Of a DNA stretch of 64,000 nucleotides, positions 8,437 to 16,946 are shown one piece after another. Positions within the stretch are counted from its first letter, which is position 1; every line of letters starts with the position of its first letter. The stretch spans positions 62,001-126,000 of the forward strand of contig NZ_JAPRAQ010000018.1 in NCBI RefSeq assembly GCF_029989365.1, read 5' to 3'. Origin of the DNA: Bradyrhizobium sp. Arg816 (GTDB taxonomy: Bacteria; Pseudomonadota; Alphaproteobacteria; Rhizobiales; Xanthobacteraceae). The translations under genes and the position numbers were made by a program. The notes beneath the pieces were generated by a model that was not told where the DNA came from, ran no database searches, and was given only the letters and a program-made list of their open reading frames with translations.

Positions 8437-8466
8437 AAGGGGCAGAGCGTTGGCGCTCTGCCCCTT
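8437..8466. terminator. Bidirectional terminator hairpin
   Basis: Perfect 13-bp stem (8437-8449 with 8454-8466, arm AAGGGGCAGAGCG) and a 4-nt loop between two convergent genes. The T-run is poor on both strands, but the stem is very stable and the position fits termination of the dehydratase and caspase genes. Confidence 0.75.
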
Positions 8467-8486
8467 CGTCGTTTCGCTTGTGGCGA

Positions 8487-10310
8487 TCAGTGCATGAAGC
8501 CGCCGCGGCGATTGTTGCCGCCGTTGTTCATGCTCGGCGCCTGGTTCATCGACTCGCGGAAGTTGTTACCGCCGTTGTTGACCATACGGTTGGTCGCATT
8601 GAACTGCGGGCGGTTGTTCTGCTGGTCGTTCTGCACCTGCACCTTGTTCACCGGGTTGTTGTTGAGCTTCACGATGCCGGTGTTGCCGTTGTTGACGCGG
8701 ATCGGGTTGTTCTGCGTCTGAATGACCGGCTTCTTTTCGACAGTCGAGCCGCCCTTGCCGACATTCGCCGGCATGCTCACGATCTTACCAGGCGTGCCGG
8801 TGCCGTTGGCAGTGCCGGCATTGTTGCTACCGCCGTTCTGCGTAGTGTTGGTCGCAGGCAGGGTCACGATCTTGCCGACGCCGCCATTGATGTTGGTCGG
8901 CGCAGGCAGGGTGACGATCTTGCCCGGGGTCTGCGACGGCGTGCCGTTCGGCTGGTTGTTGCCCGAGGGCAGGTTGACGATCTGGCCGCCATTGCCGAGC
9001 TTGCCCATGACGTTGCTGTCCACCGGCTTCTGCACGACCGGCAGATTGCCGTTCATCTGCCCGCCGCCATTGCCCTGCTGCATTGGCAGCATGTATTTGG
9101 GCTGGCCGAGATTGCCGACCTTGAACGTCGGAGCAATGTTCTGCGGTGCCAGGAACTTGGTCGCCTGCATCAGGGGGATCAGCTTCGGCTGGGTCTGGAG
9201 CTTCAGCGCGGATTGCGCATAGGGGCTGTTGCCGTAGCTGTCATAGAAGCTCTTGTAGCCGAGCGGGGAGTTCGCGAGCACCGCCTTGTGCCAGGCCTGC
9301 GTGATCAGCAGGTTCGAGAGCAGCCAGCGGATGTGGTCGCACAGCGGGTCGTGCGGGTACATCTGGATGAACTCCTGATAGTACTCCGGACGTCCCTCGG
9401 ACACGACGTAGTCATAGGCCTGGCGCGTCGAACGGCTCGGCAGGTTGGACGCGATCTGCACGACAGGCGCATTCACCGGCGCGCGGGTGGCGGCAACAGC
9501 GGTGTCGCCGAAGAAGGTGAAATCTGACGTCAGCGACGAGCTTTCCCACGGGATCTGCGCGCCGCTGGTGGTCTGGTTCACTTCGAGGCGCACGCGCTTG
9601 AACAGCTGCTCGATCGGCACGTTGGGCTCGCGCGCGACGTTGAGGAAGGCCTGGGTGTAGGGGCTGTGGCCGTTGGTGCCGTCCTGTGCTTCCGCACCCG
9701 GCGCGGTCGAGTAGCCGACGATCGAGCCGTTCGGCGCATCGACGATGGCGAGGCCGCGGCCGGCATCGTTGACATCAGGGAACGGATTGTTGCGGCAGGC
9801 ATCGAGGATGACGATGCGCATGCGGCTCGGGATCGTCTCCAGCGTCGACATCACGTCGACGAGGCGCACCGAGTTGCTCACGAGCTCGGTGGGGTTCGAA
9901 ACTTTCGCATCCACGGGGACGAGATAGTTCTCGCCGGCGAGCTGCACGCCGTGACCGGCGTAGTAGACCATGGCGACAGTGTTCGGACCCCGCGCGGAAA
10001 CCTTGGCGGAAAAGTCCTGGACGACGCGGAGCATGTCGTTCTGGGTCAGGTCGGTCGCGGCGACCACCTCGAAGCCGGCGGAGTTCAGGAACTGCGCCAT
10101 CGACTGCGCGTCATTGTCGGGATTCTGGAGCTGCGGCGCGTTCCGGTAGTTCGAATTGCCGATCACCAGCGCGACCCGCTGCTCGGGCCCCTGCAGCGCG
10201 GTGGGGGCCGGCGCGACCGGGGCGACCTGCGCGGAAACAGGGCCGCAGGCGAAGCCGAACAGGCTTCCCGCGAGGCTAGCGGTCATCAGGAAAGGCTTTA
10301 GGCGGAACAT
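8487..10310 (-). CDS. Exported caspase-fold (peptidase C14) protein with Asn/Gly-rich tail, 607 aa
   Basis: Signal peptide at residues 1-28 (MFRLKPFLMTASLAGSLFGF). A caspase p20-like domain spans ~43-280 with RVALVIGNSNY, the catalytic His in YYAGHG (H120) and the catalytic Cys in LDACRNNPF (C172). Both dyad residues are intact. A middle region (~300-430) contains YDYVVSEGRPEYYQEFIQ, a tetratricopeptide-like stretch. The last ~180 residues are low complexity, rich in Asn, Gly and Pro, with four spaced copies of G-(K/Q)-I-V-x-(L/M)-P. ATG 10310 has AGAGGAG 6 nt upstream. Bacterial members are Arg/Lys-directed cysteine peptidases or signalling proteins; the substrate is unknown. Confidence 0.88.
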   Translation of the reverse strand: MFRLKPFLMTASLAGSLFGFACGPVSAQVAPVAPAPTALQGPEQRVALVIGNSNYRNAPQLQNPDNDAQSMAQFLNSAGFEVVAATDLTQNDMLRVVQDFSAKVSARGPNTVAMVYYAGHGVQLAGENYLVPVDAKVSNPTELVSNSVRLVDVMSTLETIPSRMRIVILDACRNNPFPDVNDAGRGLAIVDAPNGSIVGYSTAPGAEAQDGTNGHSPYTQAFLNVAREPNVPIEQLFKRVRLEVNQTTSGAQIPWESSSLTSDFTFFGDTAVAATRAPVNAPVVQIASNLPSRSTRQAYDYVVSEGRPEYYQEFIQMYPHDPLCDHIRWLLSNLLITQAWHKAVLANSPLGYKSFYDSYGNSPYAQSALKLQTQPKLIPLMQATKFLAPQNIAPTFKVGNLGQPKYMLPMQQGNGGGQMNGNLPVVQKPVDSNVMGKLGNGGQIVNLPSGNNQPNGTPSQTPGKIVTLPAPTNINGGVGKIVTLPATNTTQNGGSNNAGTANGTGTPGKIVSMPANVGKGGSTVEKKPVIQTQNNPIRVNNGNTGIVKLNNNPVNKVQVQNDQQNNRPQFNATNRMVNNGGNNFRESMNQAPSMNNGGNNRRGGFMH

Positions 10311-10385
10311 GGCGTGCTCCTCTGGCACTGATCTCGATGCGAGATTGGTTGCGAGGAAGCTTGGCCGCGTTCGAGCCTGTGGTCC

Positions 10386-10399
10386 GTGATCGCAATCAC
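10386..10399. promoter_or_regulatory. Palindrome GTGATCGCAATCAC, CRP/FNR-type operator candidate
   Basis: GTGAT-N4-ATCAC has the geometry of CRP/FNR/FixK sites (TTGAT-N4-ATCAA). It lies 76 bp upstream of the caspase start, with a second copy centred 27 bp further upstream. The first and last bases differ from the FixK consensus, so the regulator is uncertain. Confidence 0.45.
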
Positions 10400-10412
10400 C
10401 ATGGTCGACTGC

Positions 10413-10426
10413 GTGATCTGAATCAC
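10413..10426. promoter_or_regulatory. Palindrome GTGATCTGAATCAC, CRP/FNR-type operator candidate
   Basis: Second copy of the same palindrome, with perfect GTGAT/ATCAC arms, 103 bp upstream of the caspase start. A third copy with one changed base is at 10624-10637. Confidence 0.45.
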
Positions 10427-10623
10427 GCTTGGAACCTGCTAGGGTGAACGGCCGATGACCGGCCGCGCCGGTTCGGCCCGCGAAGACCATGCTTTTGGGG
10501 AAATGCCGTCACATGCTCTGCAAGCTCTCGCGCCCGGAATTCTATCGCGCGGCGGAGGCGAGCTTTGGTGTGGTGCAGGTCGGCGACAGTAGGGGCCATG
10601 GATGCTTCCTGATCAGGAAGGGC

Positions 10624-10637
10624 GTGATCTGAATCGC
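10624..10637. promoter_or_regulatory. Third copy of the palindrome, GTGATCTGAATCGC
   Basis: Same core as the copy at 10413-10426 with one changed base in the right arm. The flanks match too: GCGTGATCTGAATC is common to both. It lies 60 bp past the 3' end of the Na/Pi gene, 314 bp upstream of the caspase start. Confidence 0.35.
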
Positions 10638-10696
10638 GATGAGATTGGGGCGAACAGTCATCGCGCTTCAGGCTGCTGTTCGAACATATCTCCGCG

Positions 10697-12385
10697 CTAG
10701 CCCCGCCCCACCAGATGAGCCGCCGAGCGCCAGGCGTGCAGCGACAGGGCTTCGAGGTTTCGCACCGCCTCGACACGAAGCAGGGCGGCGTCGGCGGTCA
10801 GGGTTCCATTGGCCACCGCACCGAGCGTCGCACTGCGATGGGTGCGCAGCATTTCGGCGAGCTGTGTCGTACAACGCTCAAGCTCGGCGATCGCCTCGTC
10901 GGGCGGGTCGGCGCGCGGACCGGCCATGGCGTCGCCGGCGCGCGAGGCGGGTACGGAGTGCGGCGATCCGTCGACGCGGGGCGGCACCGCCACGCCGCGC
11001 GCAATCGCAGCCGCGCTTCGCATGACTTCGGCACATAGCTCTCCGGCGCGGATGTCCTCCGGTCCGCCTGCCACCGAAGCGAAATTGTTTCCTCCACTTG
11101 CGAGGTCCGTCAGCCGGGACGCGTGGTCGAGGGCGTGCAGCGTGCTCGTCAGACGCTGTTGCTCGTCGTCGGTCTCAGGCGGTCCAGCTACATCCGACAG
11201 GAATATTTGTGCCTGGCGCACGGCATCGGCCGCCTCCTCTACGGATACAGCGTCCTTCCCCAGACGTATCGATCCAGCGCGGCCGGCCAGTTTCGTGTCG
11301 ACCGAACTGCACACCGTCAAGAGCACGCGCGCGATCGTGCGCCGTACCGCTTCCACCGCCACGATCGGGGTCTCAAGCGCCGAAGCATCGAGACATCGCG
11401 CCAGCGGCGAGCCGCGCTCGGGCAGAATCCGTTCGACCAGTCGCGTGAACGGGTTGATCAGGGGCAGCAGGACCGCGACACCGACGACGTTGAAGGCCGT
11501 GTGGTAGCCGGCCAGCAGCGTGACGCCGTCGATCGTGTCAGAGGCGCGCAGCAGCAAGGGCGTTACTATGGGAAAAGCCACCAACGCGATGAGTGCGGCA
11601 ATCAGCTTGAAAAGAACGTAGGCGATGGCCAGCCGCTTCGCGGTCGGGCTCGCGCCAATCGCGGCCAGGGCGGAACTCGTCGCTGTTCCGATGTTCTGGC
11701 CGATGATCAGGGCGCAGGCCTGGTCCAACCCGATCGCGCCCGCGAAATAGGCGGACAGGGTTACCGCGATCGCGGCCGTCGACGATTGCATCAGCGCGGT
11801 CATGACCAATCCGATCACGACCAGCGCCAGCACGCCGAAGAGGCCCGACCACCATGACACCCCGGGACTGCCGAGAACTGCGGGCAGGTCCGCCGGGTGC
11901 AATCGTTCAGCCAGCCCGCCCATGCCCTGCTGCAGGGTCGTCAAGCCGAACAGCACAAGTCCGAAGCCGGCGAGCGCGGCGCCGACCCCGGAGATTCGTC
12001 CCCTGCCGAGAAGCTTGGTCAGCGCGCCGACGAAGATCATCGGCAGCGCCGCGGCCGTGAGCGAGACGCGGACGCCGATCAGGGCGACCAGCCAGCCGGT
12101 CCCGGTGGTGCCGATATTCGCGCCGAAGACGAGGCTCAACCCCTGCTGGAAGGTCAAGAGGCCGGCGCTGACGAGACCGATCGTCGTCATGGTCGTTGCG
12201 CTGGAGGACTGCACCAGCAGCGTGACCACGGCTCCCCAAAACGAGCCAAGCAGCGGCGTCGACGCAGCCTTGCCGAGCACCGTGCGTAGCGCAGAGCCGG
12301 CCAGGGTCTTCAGGCCATCCGTCATCACGGTCATGCCGAGCAGGAAGAGACCTACCCCGCCGAGCGTCGAGATCGCCGTGGACAT
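10697..12385 (-). CDS. Na/Pi cotransporter family protein with C-terminal PhoU-like region, 562 aa
   Basis: Two inverted membrane repeats carry the family's diagnostic QSSSATTMTTIG and QSSTAAIAVTLS signatures, plus GANIGTTGTGWL and GQNIGTATSSALAA. There are about 8-9 membrane segments in residues 1-330, then a soluble helical region (~340-562) resembling the PhoU-like domain of YjbB/NptA proteins. Expected role: sodium-coupled phosphate transport across the inner membrane, often export in bacterial YjbB types. ATG 12385 has GGAAGGAGC 6 nt upstream. No Pho box recognised upstream. Confidence 0.9.
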   Translation of the reverse strand: MSTAISTLGGVGLFLLGMTVMTDGLKTLAGSALRTVLGKAASTPLLGSFWGAVVTLLVQSSSATTMTTIGLVSAGLLTFQQGLSLVFGANIGTTGTGWLVALIGVRVSLTAAALPMIFVGALTKLLGRGRISGVGAALAGFGLVLFGLTTLQQGMGGLAERLHPADLPAVLGSPGVSWWSGLFGVLALVVIGLVMTALMQSSTAAIAVTLSAYFAGAIGLDQACALIIGQNIGTATSSALAAIGASPTAKRLAIAYVLFKLIAALIALVAFPIVTPLLLRASDTIDGVTLLAGYHTAFNVVGVAVLLPLINPFTRLVERILPERGSPLARCLDASALETPIVAVEAVRRTIARVLLTVCSSVDTKLAGRAGSIRLGKDAVSVEEAADAVRQAQIFLSDVAGPPETDDEQQRLTSTLHALDHASRLTDLASGGNNFASVAGGPEDIRAGELCAEVMRSAAAIARGVAVPPRVDGSPHSVPASRAGDAMAGPRADPPDEAIAELERCTTQLAEMLRTHRSATLGAVANGTLTADAALLRVEAVRNLEALSLHAWRSAAHLVGRG

Positions 12386-12678
12386 GTGCGCTCCTTCCGA
12401 CAGGGCACCATGAATAGCGAAGCAGACAGTACAGCAACGGAGTGCTGATAGGTCGGATCAATCATTGCACGATGGTCGGGCTGCCCGCGTTTCGGATGGG
12501 CGTGATCAGCCGGGAGCACGTCATCAAATCGGTCCAGCCACCCGATCGCCGCGAGCCAACGCATAACGATTCCGCGAAAGCCGGCATGGCTGCGTGTGTG
12601 GGATTTGATCGAGGCAGCGAATAGTCTCGCACTCGAATTTGAGTGGCCTGTCTGAACCTTACTGTTTATGGTCGGTTC
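12386..12678. other. 293-bp divergent intergenic region, no gene seen
   Basis: Separates the Na/Pi gene (-) from the small secreted protein (+). A 60-codon frame at 12442-12624 has no ribosome site and no recognisable composition. The near-palindrome ACTCGAATTTGAGT at 12631-12644 lies 35 bp before the downstream ATG. Confidence 0.5.
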
Positions 12679-13038
12679 ATGTCGCGCCTTATGTGTCTAT
12701 CCATTGCTGTCATCCTGTCGCTGCTGCCCGCCGTCGCGCCGGCTGCGTCCATTCAAAAACCCCCAAAACAGGCCTGGCACGGCTACGGCTTTCTGCCGGG
12801 CTATCGCCAGCCGCTGAGCAACAGCATTCCGCTCTACAAGCAGAAGGAAGCGATGCGGCGCCTGTCGCGTAGCGATCGCCGCCATTGGTACATCGATCCG
12901 GTCCCTCAATATTACGGCTGGGATGGCGAATGGCGCTATTTCGGCCGGCCCGGCTTCGGTGGCGGCCGCTACAATGGCGGCAGCTTCGGACCGTGCTGGA
13001 CGCGGACCCCGATCGGCGCGGTCTGGAACTGCGGCTGA
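12679..13038 (+). CDS. Small exported protein of unknown function, 119 aa
   Basis: Signal peptide at residues 1-23 (MSRLMCLSIAVILSLLPAVA). The mature part is Gly-, Arg-, Tyr- and Trp-rich: KQAWHGYGFLPGYRQP, WYIDPVPQYYGWDGEWRYFG, and FGPCWTRTPIGAVWNCG at the end with two cysteines that could form a disulfide. No known domain recognised; similar short Trp/Tyr/Gly-rich secreted proteins are common in Bradyrhizobium. ATG 12679 puts the signal peptide at the N terminus; an earlier in-frame codon at 12643 would add polar residues ahead of it. Followed by the SDR gene 121 bp downstream on the same strand. Confidence 0.75.
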   Translation: MSRLMCLSIAVILSLLPAVAPAASIQKPPKQAWHGYGFLPGYRQPLSNSIPLYKQKEAMRRLSRSDRRHWYIDPVPQYYGWDGEWRYFGRPGFGGGRYNGGSFGPCWTRTPIGAVWNCG

Positions 13039-13159
13039 TCGGCATCGCTTCGCGCGACAGATTTCAATCGTAACCGAATCCGGTTCGGCTGAAACCAGAC
13101 TGTCTTTCCGGTGTCCTAGCTCTTGTCCGGACCTTGCGGGTTCGGATGGAGTTATTGGC

Positions 13160-13930
13160 ATGAATGATCGGTTCAAGGATAAAGTCGTCATCGTCACGGG
13201 CGCCGGCAGCGGCATCGGCGCCGCAGCCGCAAGGCGCTTTCACGGCGAAGGCGCCATTGTCGTGCTCAACGGACGGCGCGAGTTCAAACTGGCCGAAGTC
13301 GGCGCGGAGCTCGGCACCGATCGCTGCATGATCCGATCCGGCGACGTCTCGATCGCCGCTGACGTCGAGCGCCTGGTCGCCGACGTGGTCCGGCAATTCG
13401 GCAGGATCGACATCCTCGTCAACAATGCCGGGACGGGCGCACTGATCGATTTCCTGGGCTCGCCGATCCAGCTGTGGCGAGACGTCTTCGCGGTCAATGT
13501 CGACGGTGTCCTCTATATGACGCGCGCCGCGCTTCCGTACCTGATCGAAAGTGGCGGCTCGATTGTCAACGTGTCGTCTCTCAGCGGGCTCGGCGGTGAC
13601 CGGGGCGTGAGCTTCTACAACGCAACGAAGGGGGCCGTCAGCAATCTCACGCGCAGCCTGGCGCTCGAATTTGGCCCGAGAGGCGTGCGCATCAATGCGG
13701 TGTGCCCATCCTTGACCCTCACCGACCTGACGATGCCGATCATGGAGCAATATCCGGAATTGTTCGTAAGGCTGGTGGAACGTATCCCCCTGGGGCGCGC
13801 AGCCCAGTCCGAGGAAGTCGCGAGCGTCATCGCATTTCTCGCAAGCGCCGACGCCAGCTTCGTCAACGGGGTGAACCTGCCAGTCGACGGCGGCGTCGAC
13901 GCATCGACCGGGCAGGCGCCCTTCGTGTAG
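13160..13930 (+). CDS. Short-chain dehydrogenase/reductase (SDR), classical type, 256 aa
   Basis: Classical SDR motifs in order: TGAGSGIG (cofactor loop, residues ~12-19), NNAGTG (~89-94), active-site serine in IVNVSSLSG, YNATK (Tyr and Lys of the catalytic YxxxK), and the C-terminal FVNGVNLPVDGG. NGRR at the end of strand 2 suggests NADP(H) preference. The substrate cannot be read from sequence. GGAG lies 9 nt before ATG 13160. Adjacent genes give no pathway context. The gene runs into an intergenic palindrome (13970-14018) that separates it from the convergent acidic protein. Confidence 0.9.
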   Translation: MNDRFKDKVVIVTGAGSGIGAAAARRFHGEGAIVVLNGRREFKLAEVGAELGTDRCMIRSGDVSIAADVERLVADVVRQFGRIDILVNNAGTGALIDFLGSPIQLWRDVFAVNVDGVLYMTRAALPYLIESGGSIVNVSSLSGLGGDRGVSFYNATKGAVSNLTRSLALEFGPRGVRINAVCPSLTLTDLTMPIMEQYPELFVRLVERIPLGRAAQSEEVASVIAFLASADASFVNGVNLPVDGGVDASTGQAPFV

Positions 13931-13969
13931 CGCGGATTGGTTTGCGAGAGCACCCGTGCTACAGCCTGG

Positions 13970-14018
13970 GTCCCGGCTCTGCGCCGCAACGCCAACGGCG
14001 TTGCAGCGCGTCCGGGAC
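13970..14018. repeat. Imperfect intergenic palindrome between convergent genes
   Basis: Arms GTCCCGG...CGCAACGCC and GGCGTTGC...CCGGGAC around AAC, with small internal mismatches. It resembles a REP element and could also stop transcription of the two converging genes. Single copy in this window. Confidence 0.55.
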
Positions 14019-14042
14019 ACGAGAGTGAGTACGCTGCGCCCC

Positions 14043-15365
14043 TTACGAGAAGAACGCGATCTTCTCGGCCTGGGTCATGCGGCGGATTGGCGCCATGGGG
14101 TCGTTGGCCGCCGCGCGGGGCCTTTGCAGGATGCCGCTGGCGAGGATGGTGGCGCCGAGCGAGGGCTCGGGCAAGGAGGCGGACAAGGGCGAGGGCATCG
14201 GAAGCGTCGCGGCCGGCGCCGCACCGAATGTCGCGGCGGCTGCCATGGCCGGGGCCGGCTGCTCCATCACTTCGGCGGCGGCCTCGGCAATGGCGTCGGT
14301 GAGGCGCGCGAGCGAGTCCATTGCGATCGGCGCGTCTTCGGCGGGCTCCTCCACGACTGCGATGGCGGCCGGCTCGGCTGCGACAGGCTCGGGAAGCTCT
14401 GCGGCGATCGGGGCTGCGACCTCCGCGGCCATCGGCTCCGGGATGACCGCTTCCAGCTCGACCGGTTCGGTGATCTCGTCGAACTCCGGATCGGGCGCGG
14501 CCATTTCCAGCGCGATGGCATCGAGTATGGCTTCGTCCTCGGCTTCAGCGGCGGCGTCGAGCGAGACCCCGTCAGTCACCTCGGTGAAAGCGGCGGCCTC
14601 TGCGACCTCCTCTTCGGGTCCGACCTGATGGCCGGCGATGAGCTCCGGCTCGATGGCGACGTCCAATGCCTCCTCGCCAACGGCGAGTGCTTCGACGGTG
14701 CAGGCCTCGACCGCTGCTTCGGGCGCGGGAGTCGCTGCGATGTCCTGCGGCGCCTCCGTAAAAGCCACGGGCGCTTCCCGCACCGGCGCAGGTGCGGAAT
14801 GCACCGCCGCTTGCGGCGCTGTGTCGCCCTCATCATCAAGCTGCTCGACCCGATCCCTGAGCAGATCGAATGCGGCCTTGAGCTCGACGCGGGGGTCGAT
14901 GGTCGATAGCTGCCCGCAAGCCGCCTCGATGGAGGCGAGCTGCGAATCAATGAGATCGCAGATTCGCCCGTCGGCGCCGATCTCGCGCCAGCGCCAGGAG
15001 ATCTCCTTGATGATGCGCACGCCGCGCGGAATCGGCGCGAGGCTGGCCTCGAACGCCGCGGGATCGAAGGCGGCGATCGCGATGGTCTCGGCCTCGCGGA
15101 TGGCGCGGCGGATCTCGACCAGCGCCTCGGGCAGGCGATCCTCGACGACCGGTTGTCGCTGTGCCGCAAGGGTTTCTTCGATTTTCGCGACCGCATCGAG
15201 CACCATGCGGGTATCCGCATTGCGGTTGCGCTTGGCATATTCGCCGAGGAACCAGCGGCCGCGCGCGGTCTCCATGAAGGCTTCGCGGATCGCGTCGTAA
15301 TCCTGCTCGTTCGGCTCGGCCGCACGGGCAGACATAGGCGAGAGGGCGAATGCTTCGTTGGCCAT
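14043..15365 (-). CDS. Protein of unknown function with long acidic Ala/Glu/Pro-rich tail, 440 aa
   Basis: Residues ~1-190 look folded and helical: DYDAIREAFMETARGRWFLG, EYAKRNRNADTRMVLDAVAK, and a helix-rich part ending in LKAAFDLLRDRVEQLDDEGD. Residues ~190-400 are low complexity, dominated by Ala, Glu and Pro (repeated EPVAAEPAA-type runs) with strong negative charge. The C terminus is basic and ordered again (APIRRMTQAEKIAFFS). No signal peptide or membrane segment. The N-terminal block recurs in alphaproteobacterial hypothetical proteins; I do not know its function. ATG 15365 gives MANEAFALSP; an in-frame GTG upstream would add 16 residues. Divergent from the MFS gene 75 bp away. Confidence 0.75.
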   Translation of the reverse strand: MANEAFALSPMSARAAEPNEQDYDAIREAFMETARGRWFLGEYAKRNRNADTRMVLDAVAKIEETLAAQRQPVVEDRLPEALVEIRRAIREAETIAIAAFDPAAFEASLAPIPRGVRIIKEISWRWREIGADGRICDLIDSQLASIEAACGQLSTIDPRVELKAAFDLLRDRVEQLDDEGDTAPQAAVHSAPAPVREAPVAFTEAPQDIAATPAPEAAVEACTVEALAVGEEALDVAIEPELIAGHQVGPEEEVAEAAAFTEVTDGVSLDAAAEAEDEAILDAIALEMAAPDPEFDEITEPVELEAVIPEPMAAEVAAPIAAELPEPVAAEPAAIAVVEEPAEDAPIAMDSLARLTDAIAEAAAEVMEQPAPAMAAAATFGAAPAATLPMPSPLSASLPEPSLGATILASGILQRPRAAANDPMAPIRRMTQAEKIAFFS

Positions 15366-15440
15366 ATCAATCTCGTCGCGCAAATCACTACGCGTTACTG
15401 TAACGATCACCACGATATCGACCGAATCGCAATTGGTTTG

Positions 15441-16619
15441 ATGGCAGGCGAATCACAAATCCCCACGCAAGCCGCCGTGAAGCGGCGATTCGCCGTGAGC
15501 CTGGCGCTGTTTTATTCGGCGGTCTTCGCGGTGTCGGGCACGCATCTGCCGTTCTTTCCGGTCTGGCTGAAGGCGATCGGCATCGACGCAAGCTGGATCG
15601 GCCTCATCAACGCGCTGCCGGCGATCACGCGCTTCACCACGCTGCCGCAGATCACCGCCCTTGCCGAGAAGCGGCATGCCATTCGCGCCGGCATGATGGT
15701 GTCGGTGCTGGCGACCGCGATCGGGTTCACGGCGGTCGGCCTGCAGCAGCAGCCGCTGGCGCTATTCATGATCTATGCGCTGACCTGCATGATGTGGACG
15801 CCGACGACCCCGCTGACCGATGCCTATGCGCTGCGCGGCGTCGCCCGCTACGGGCTCGACTACGGGCCCTTGCGGCTGTGGGGCTCGGCGGCCTTCGCCG
15901 CGGGCTCGCTCGCCTGCGGCTTTCTCGTCGACCACATCGCGGCGCGCGATCTGATCTGGATCATCGTCGCGTGGGCCGTCGTTGCGGTCGCCGCCAGCCT
16001 GTTGCTGCAGCCGCTCGACGATGTCAGGCGAAGGACGACGGAGACGCATGCCGGCAAGGCCTTGCTGCGCGATGGCGGCTTCTGGGCCGTCATCGCCTCG
16101 GCCGCGCTGATCCAGGGCAGCCACGTCGCCTATTACACGTTCTCGGCCATCAACTGGCAGCTCCACGGCTTCGGCGGACTGACGATCGCAGGCCTCTGGA
16201 CGCTGGGCGTGATCGCCGAGATCGTCGTGTTCGCGCTGTCGCCGCGGTTCTCGCTGCATCCGTCCACGCTGATCGCGATCGGCGGCGTGAGCGCAGTGGT
16301 GCGCTGGATCGTCACCGCGCAGGAGCCGCCGCTGGCGCTGCTCGTGATGGTGCAGCTCGGCCACGGCCTCACCTTCGGCATGACCATCGTCGGCACGATG
16401 AATTTGCTGGTGCAGCGCGTGCCATCGCATCAGATCGCGCGCGGGCAGGGCTATTACGGCGCGTGCAACGGGCTGCTGGGTGCGGCGACTTCGATCGCGT
16501 CAGGCGCGATCTACGCCCGCATCGGCGATGGCCTCGATTACGTGATGGCGGCGATGGCCGCGGCCGGCGCGCTCGTGATCTGGTCGGCGCGGCATCGACT
16601 CAAGGCTCACGCCGAGTAG
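15441..16619 (+). CDS. MFS transporter, MFS_1-like/LacY-type group, 392 aa
   Basis: About 12 hydrophobic segments. The start FAVSLALFYSAVFAVSGTHL and then PFFPVWLKAIGID is the signature of the MFS_1-like group that includes the phenylpropionate permease HcaT and nucleoside/sugar-type symporters. The conserved loop between helices 2 and 3 is degenerate. Substrate unknown. ATG 15441 follows GGTTTG without a clear ribosome site, but the membrane topology starts correctly there. Its 3' end overlaps the convergent small membrane protein by 13 bp. Confidence 0.85.
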   Translation: MAGESQIPTQAAVKRRFAVSLALFYSAVFAVSGTHLPFFPVWLKAIGIDASWIGLINALPAITRFTTLPQITALAEKRHAIRAGMMVSVLATAIGFTAVGLQQQPLALFMIYALTCMMWTPTTPLTDAYALRGVARYGLDYGPLRLWGSAAFAAGSLACGFLVDHIAARDLIWIIVAWAVVAVAASLLLQPLDDVRRRTTETHAGKALLRDGGFWAVIASAALIQGSHVAYYTFSAINWQLHGFGGLTIAGLWTLGVIAEIVVFALSPRFSLHPSTLIAIGGVSAVVRWIVTAQEPPLALLVMVQLGHGLTFGMTIVGTMNLLVQRVPSHQIARGQGYYGACNGLLGAATSIASGAIYARIGDGLDYVMAAMAAAGALVIWSARHRLKAHAE

Positions 16620-16918
16620 CGCTCTTGCAGACGCGAAGCAACGCGGGCCGCGGCAATGCCACCCGCGACGCTCGCAGAAATGAGCCAGGCCAAGTAGAGA
16701 ACGACAGTTAACGTGGACTGGAGTGTCGGCCCGATGCCAATCACCAACGTCGCGGCTAGGACGGCAAGAGCGCCGGAGAGTATCGCTCCGCCAACGAAGG
16801 CGAGGGCCAACCCAAGCGCCATCCGGGCCGAATATTTGAAGAGCAGGATACAGAACAGGATCGCTACGAGCGTTCCCGCGCTGAAGGATACGAACAGAAG
16901 GGTGACGGCGGGCCCCAT
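16607..16918 (-). CDS. Small integral membrane protein of unknown function, 103 aa
   Basis: Three hydrophobic segments cover most of the protein: VTLLFVSFSAGTLVAILFC, ALGLALAFVGGAILSGALAV and VLYLAWLISASVAGGIAAA, with a basic C terminus (RVASRLQERYSA). GAGGAA lies just before ATG 16918. No domain recognised. Its stop overlaps the end of the convergent MFS gene. The dipeptide epimerase gene ends 28 bp upstream on the same strand, so the two may be cotranscribed. Confidence 0.65.
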   Translation of the reverse strand: MGPAVTLLFVSFSAGTLVAILFCILLFKYSARMALGLALAFVGGAILSGALAVLAATLVIGIGPTLQSTLTVVLYLAWLISASVAGGIAAARVASRLQERYSA

Positions 16919-16946
16919 AATTCCTCAAGGCTCAACGAAGGCGACC

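Larger units (their letters stand above)
10311..10696. other. 386-bp gap upstream of the caspase gene
   Basis: Lies before the caspase gene start and after the end of the Na/Pi gene, both on the minus strand. It holds three near-identical palindromes (listed separately) and a weak 47-codon reading frame at 10489-10632 (+), MLLGKCRHMLCKLSRPEFYR onwards, with no ribosome site. I do not call that frame a gene. Confidence 0.5.

Noticed and set aside
8478..9527. 349-codon plus-strand frame opposite the caspase gene
   Set aside because: Runs through the complement of the Asn-rich tail; Val/Leu/Arg-rich composition and no start signal.
10489..10632. 47-codon plus-strand frame between the caspase and Na/Pi genes
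   Set aside because: No ribosome site, no recognised similarity, and its stop falls inside one of the palindromes; kept only as a note.
12386..12480. Pho box searched for upstream of the Na/Pi cotransporter
   Set aside because: Only scattered CTGT fragments; no two CTGTCAT-like half-sites with an 11-bp period.
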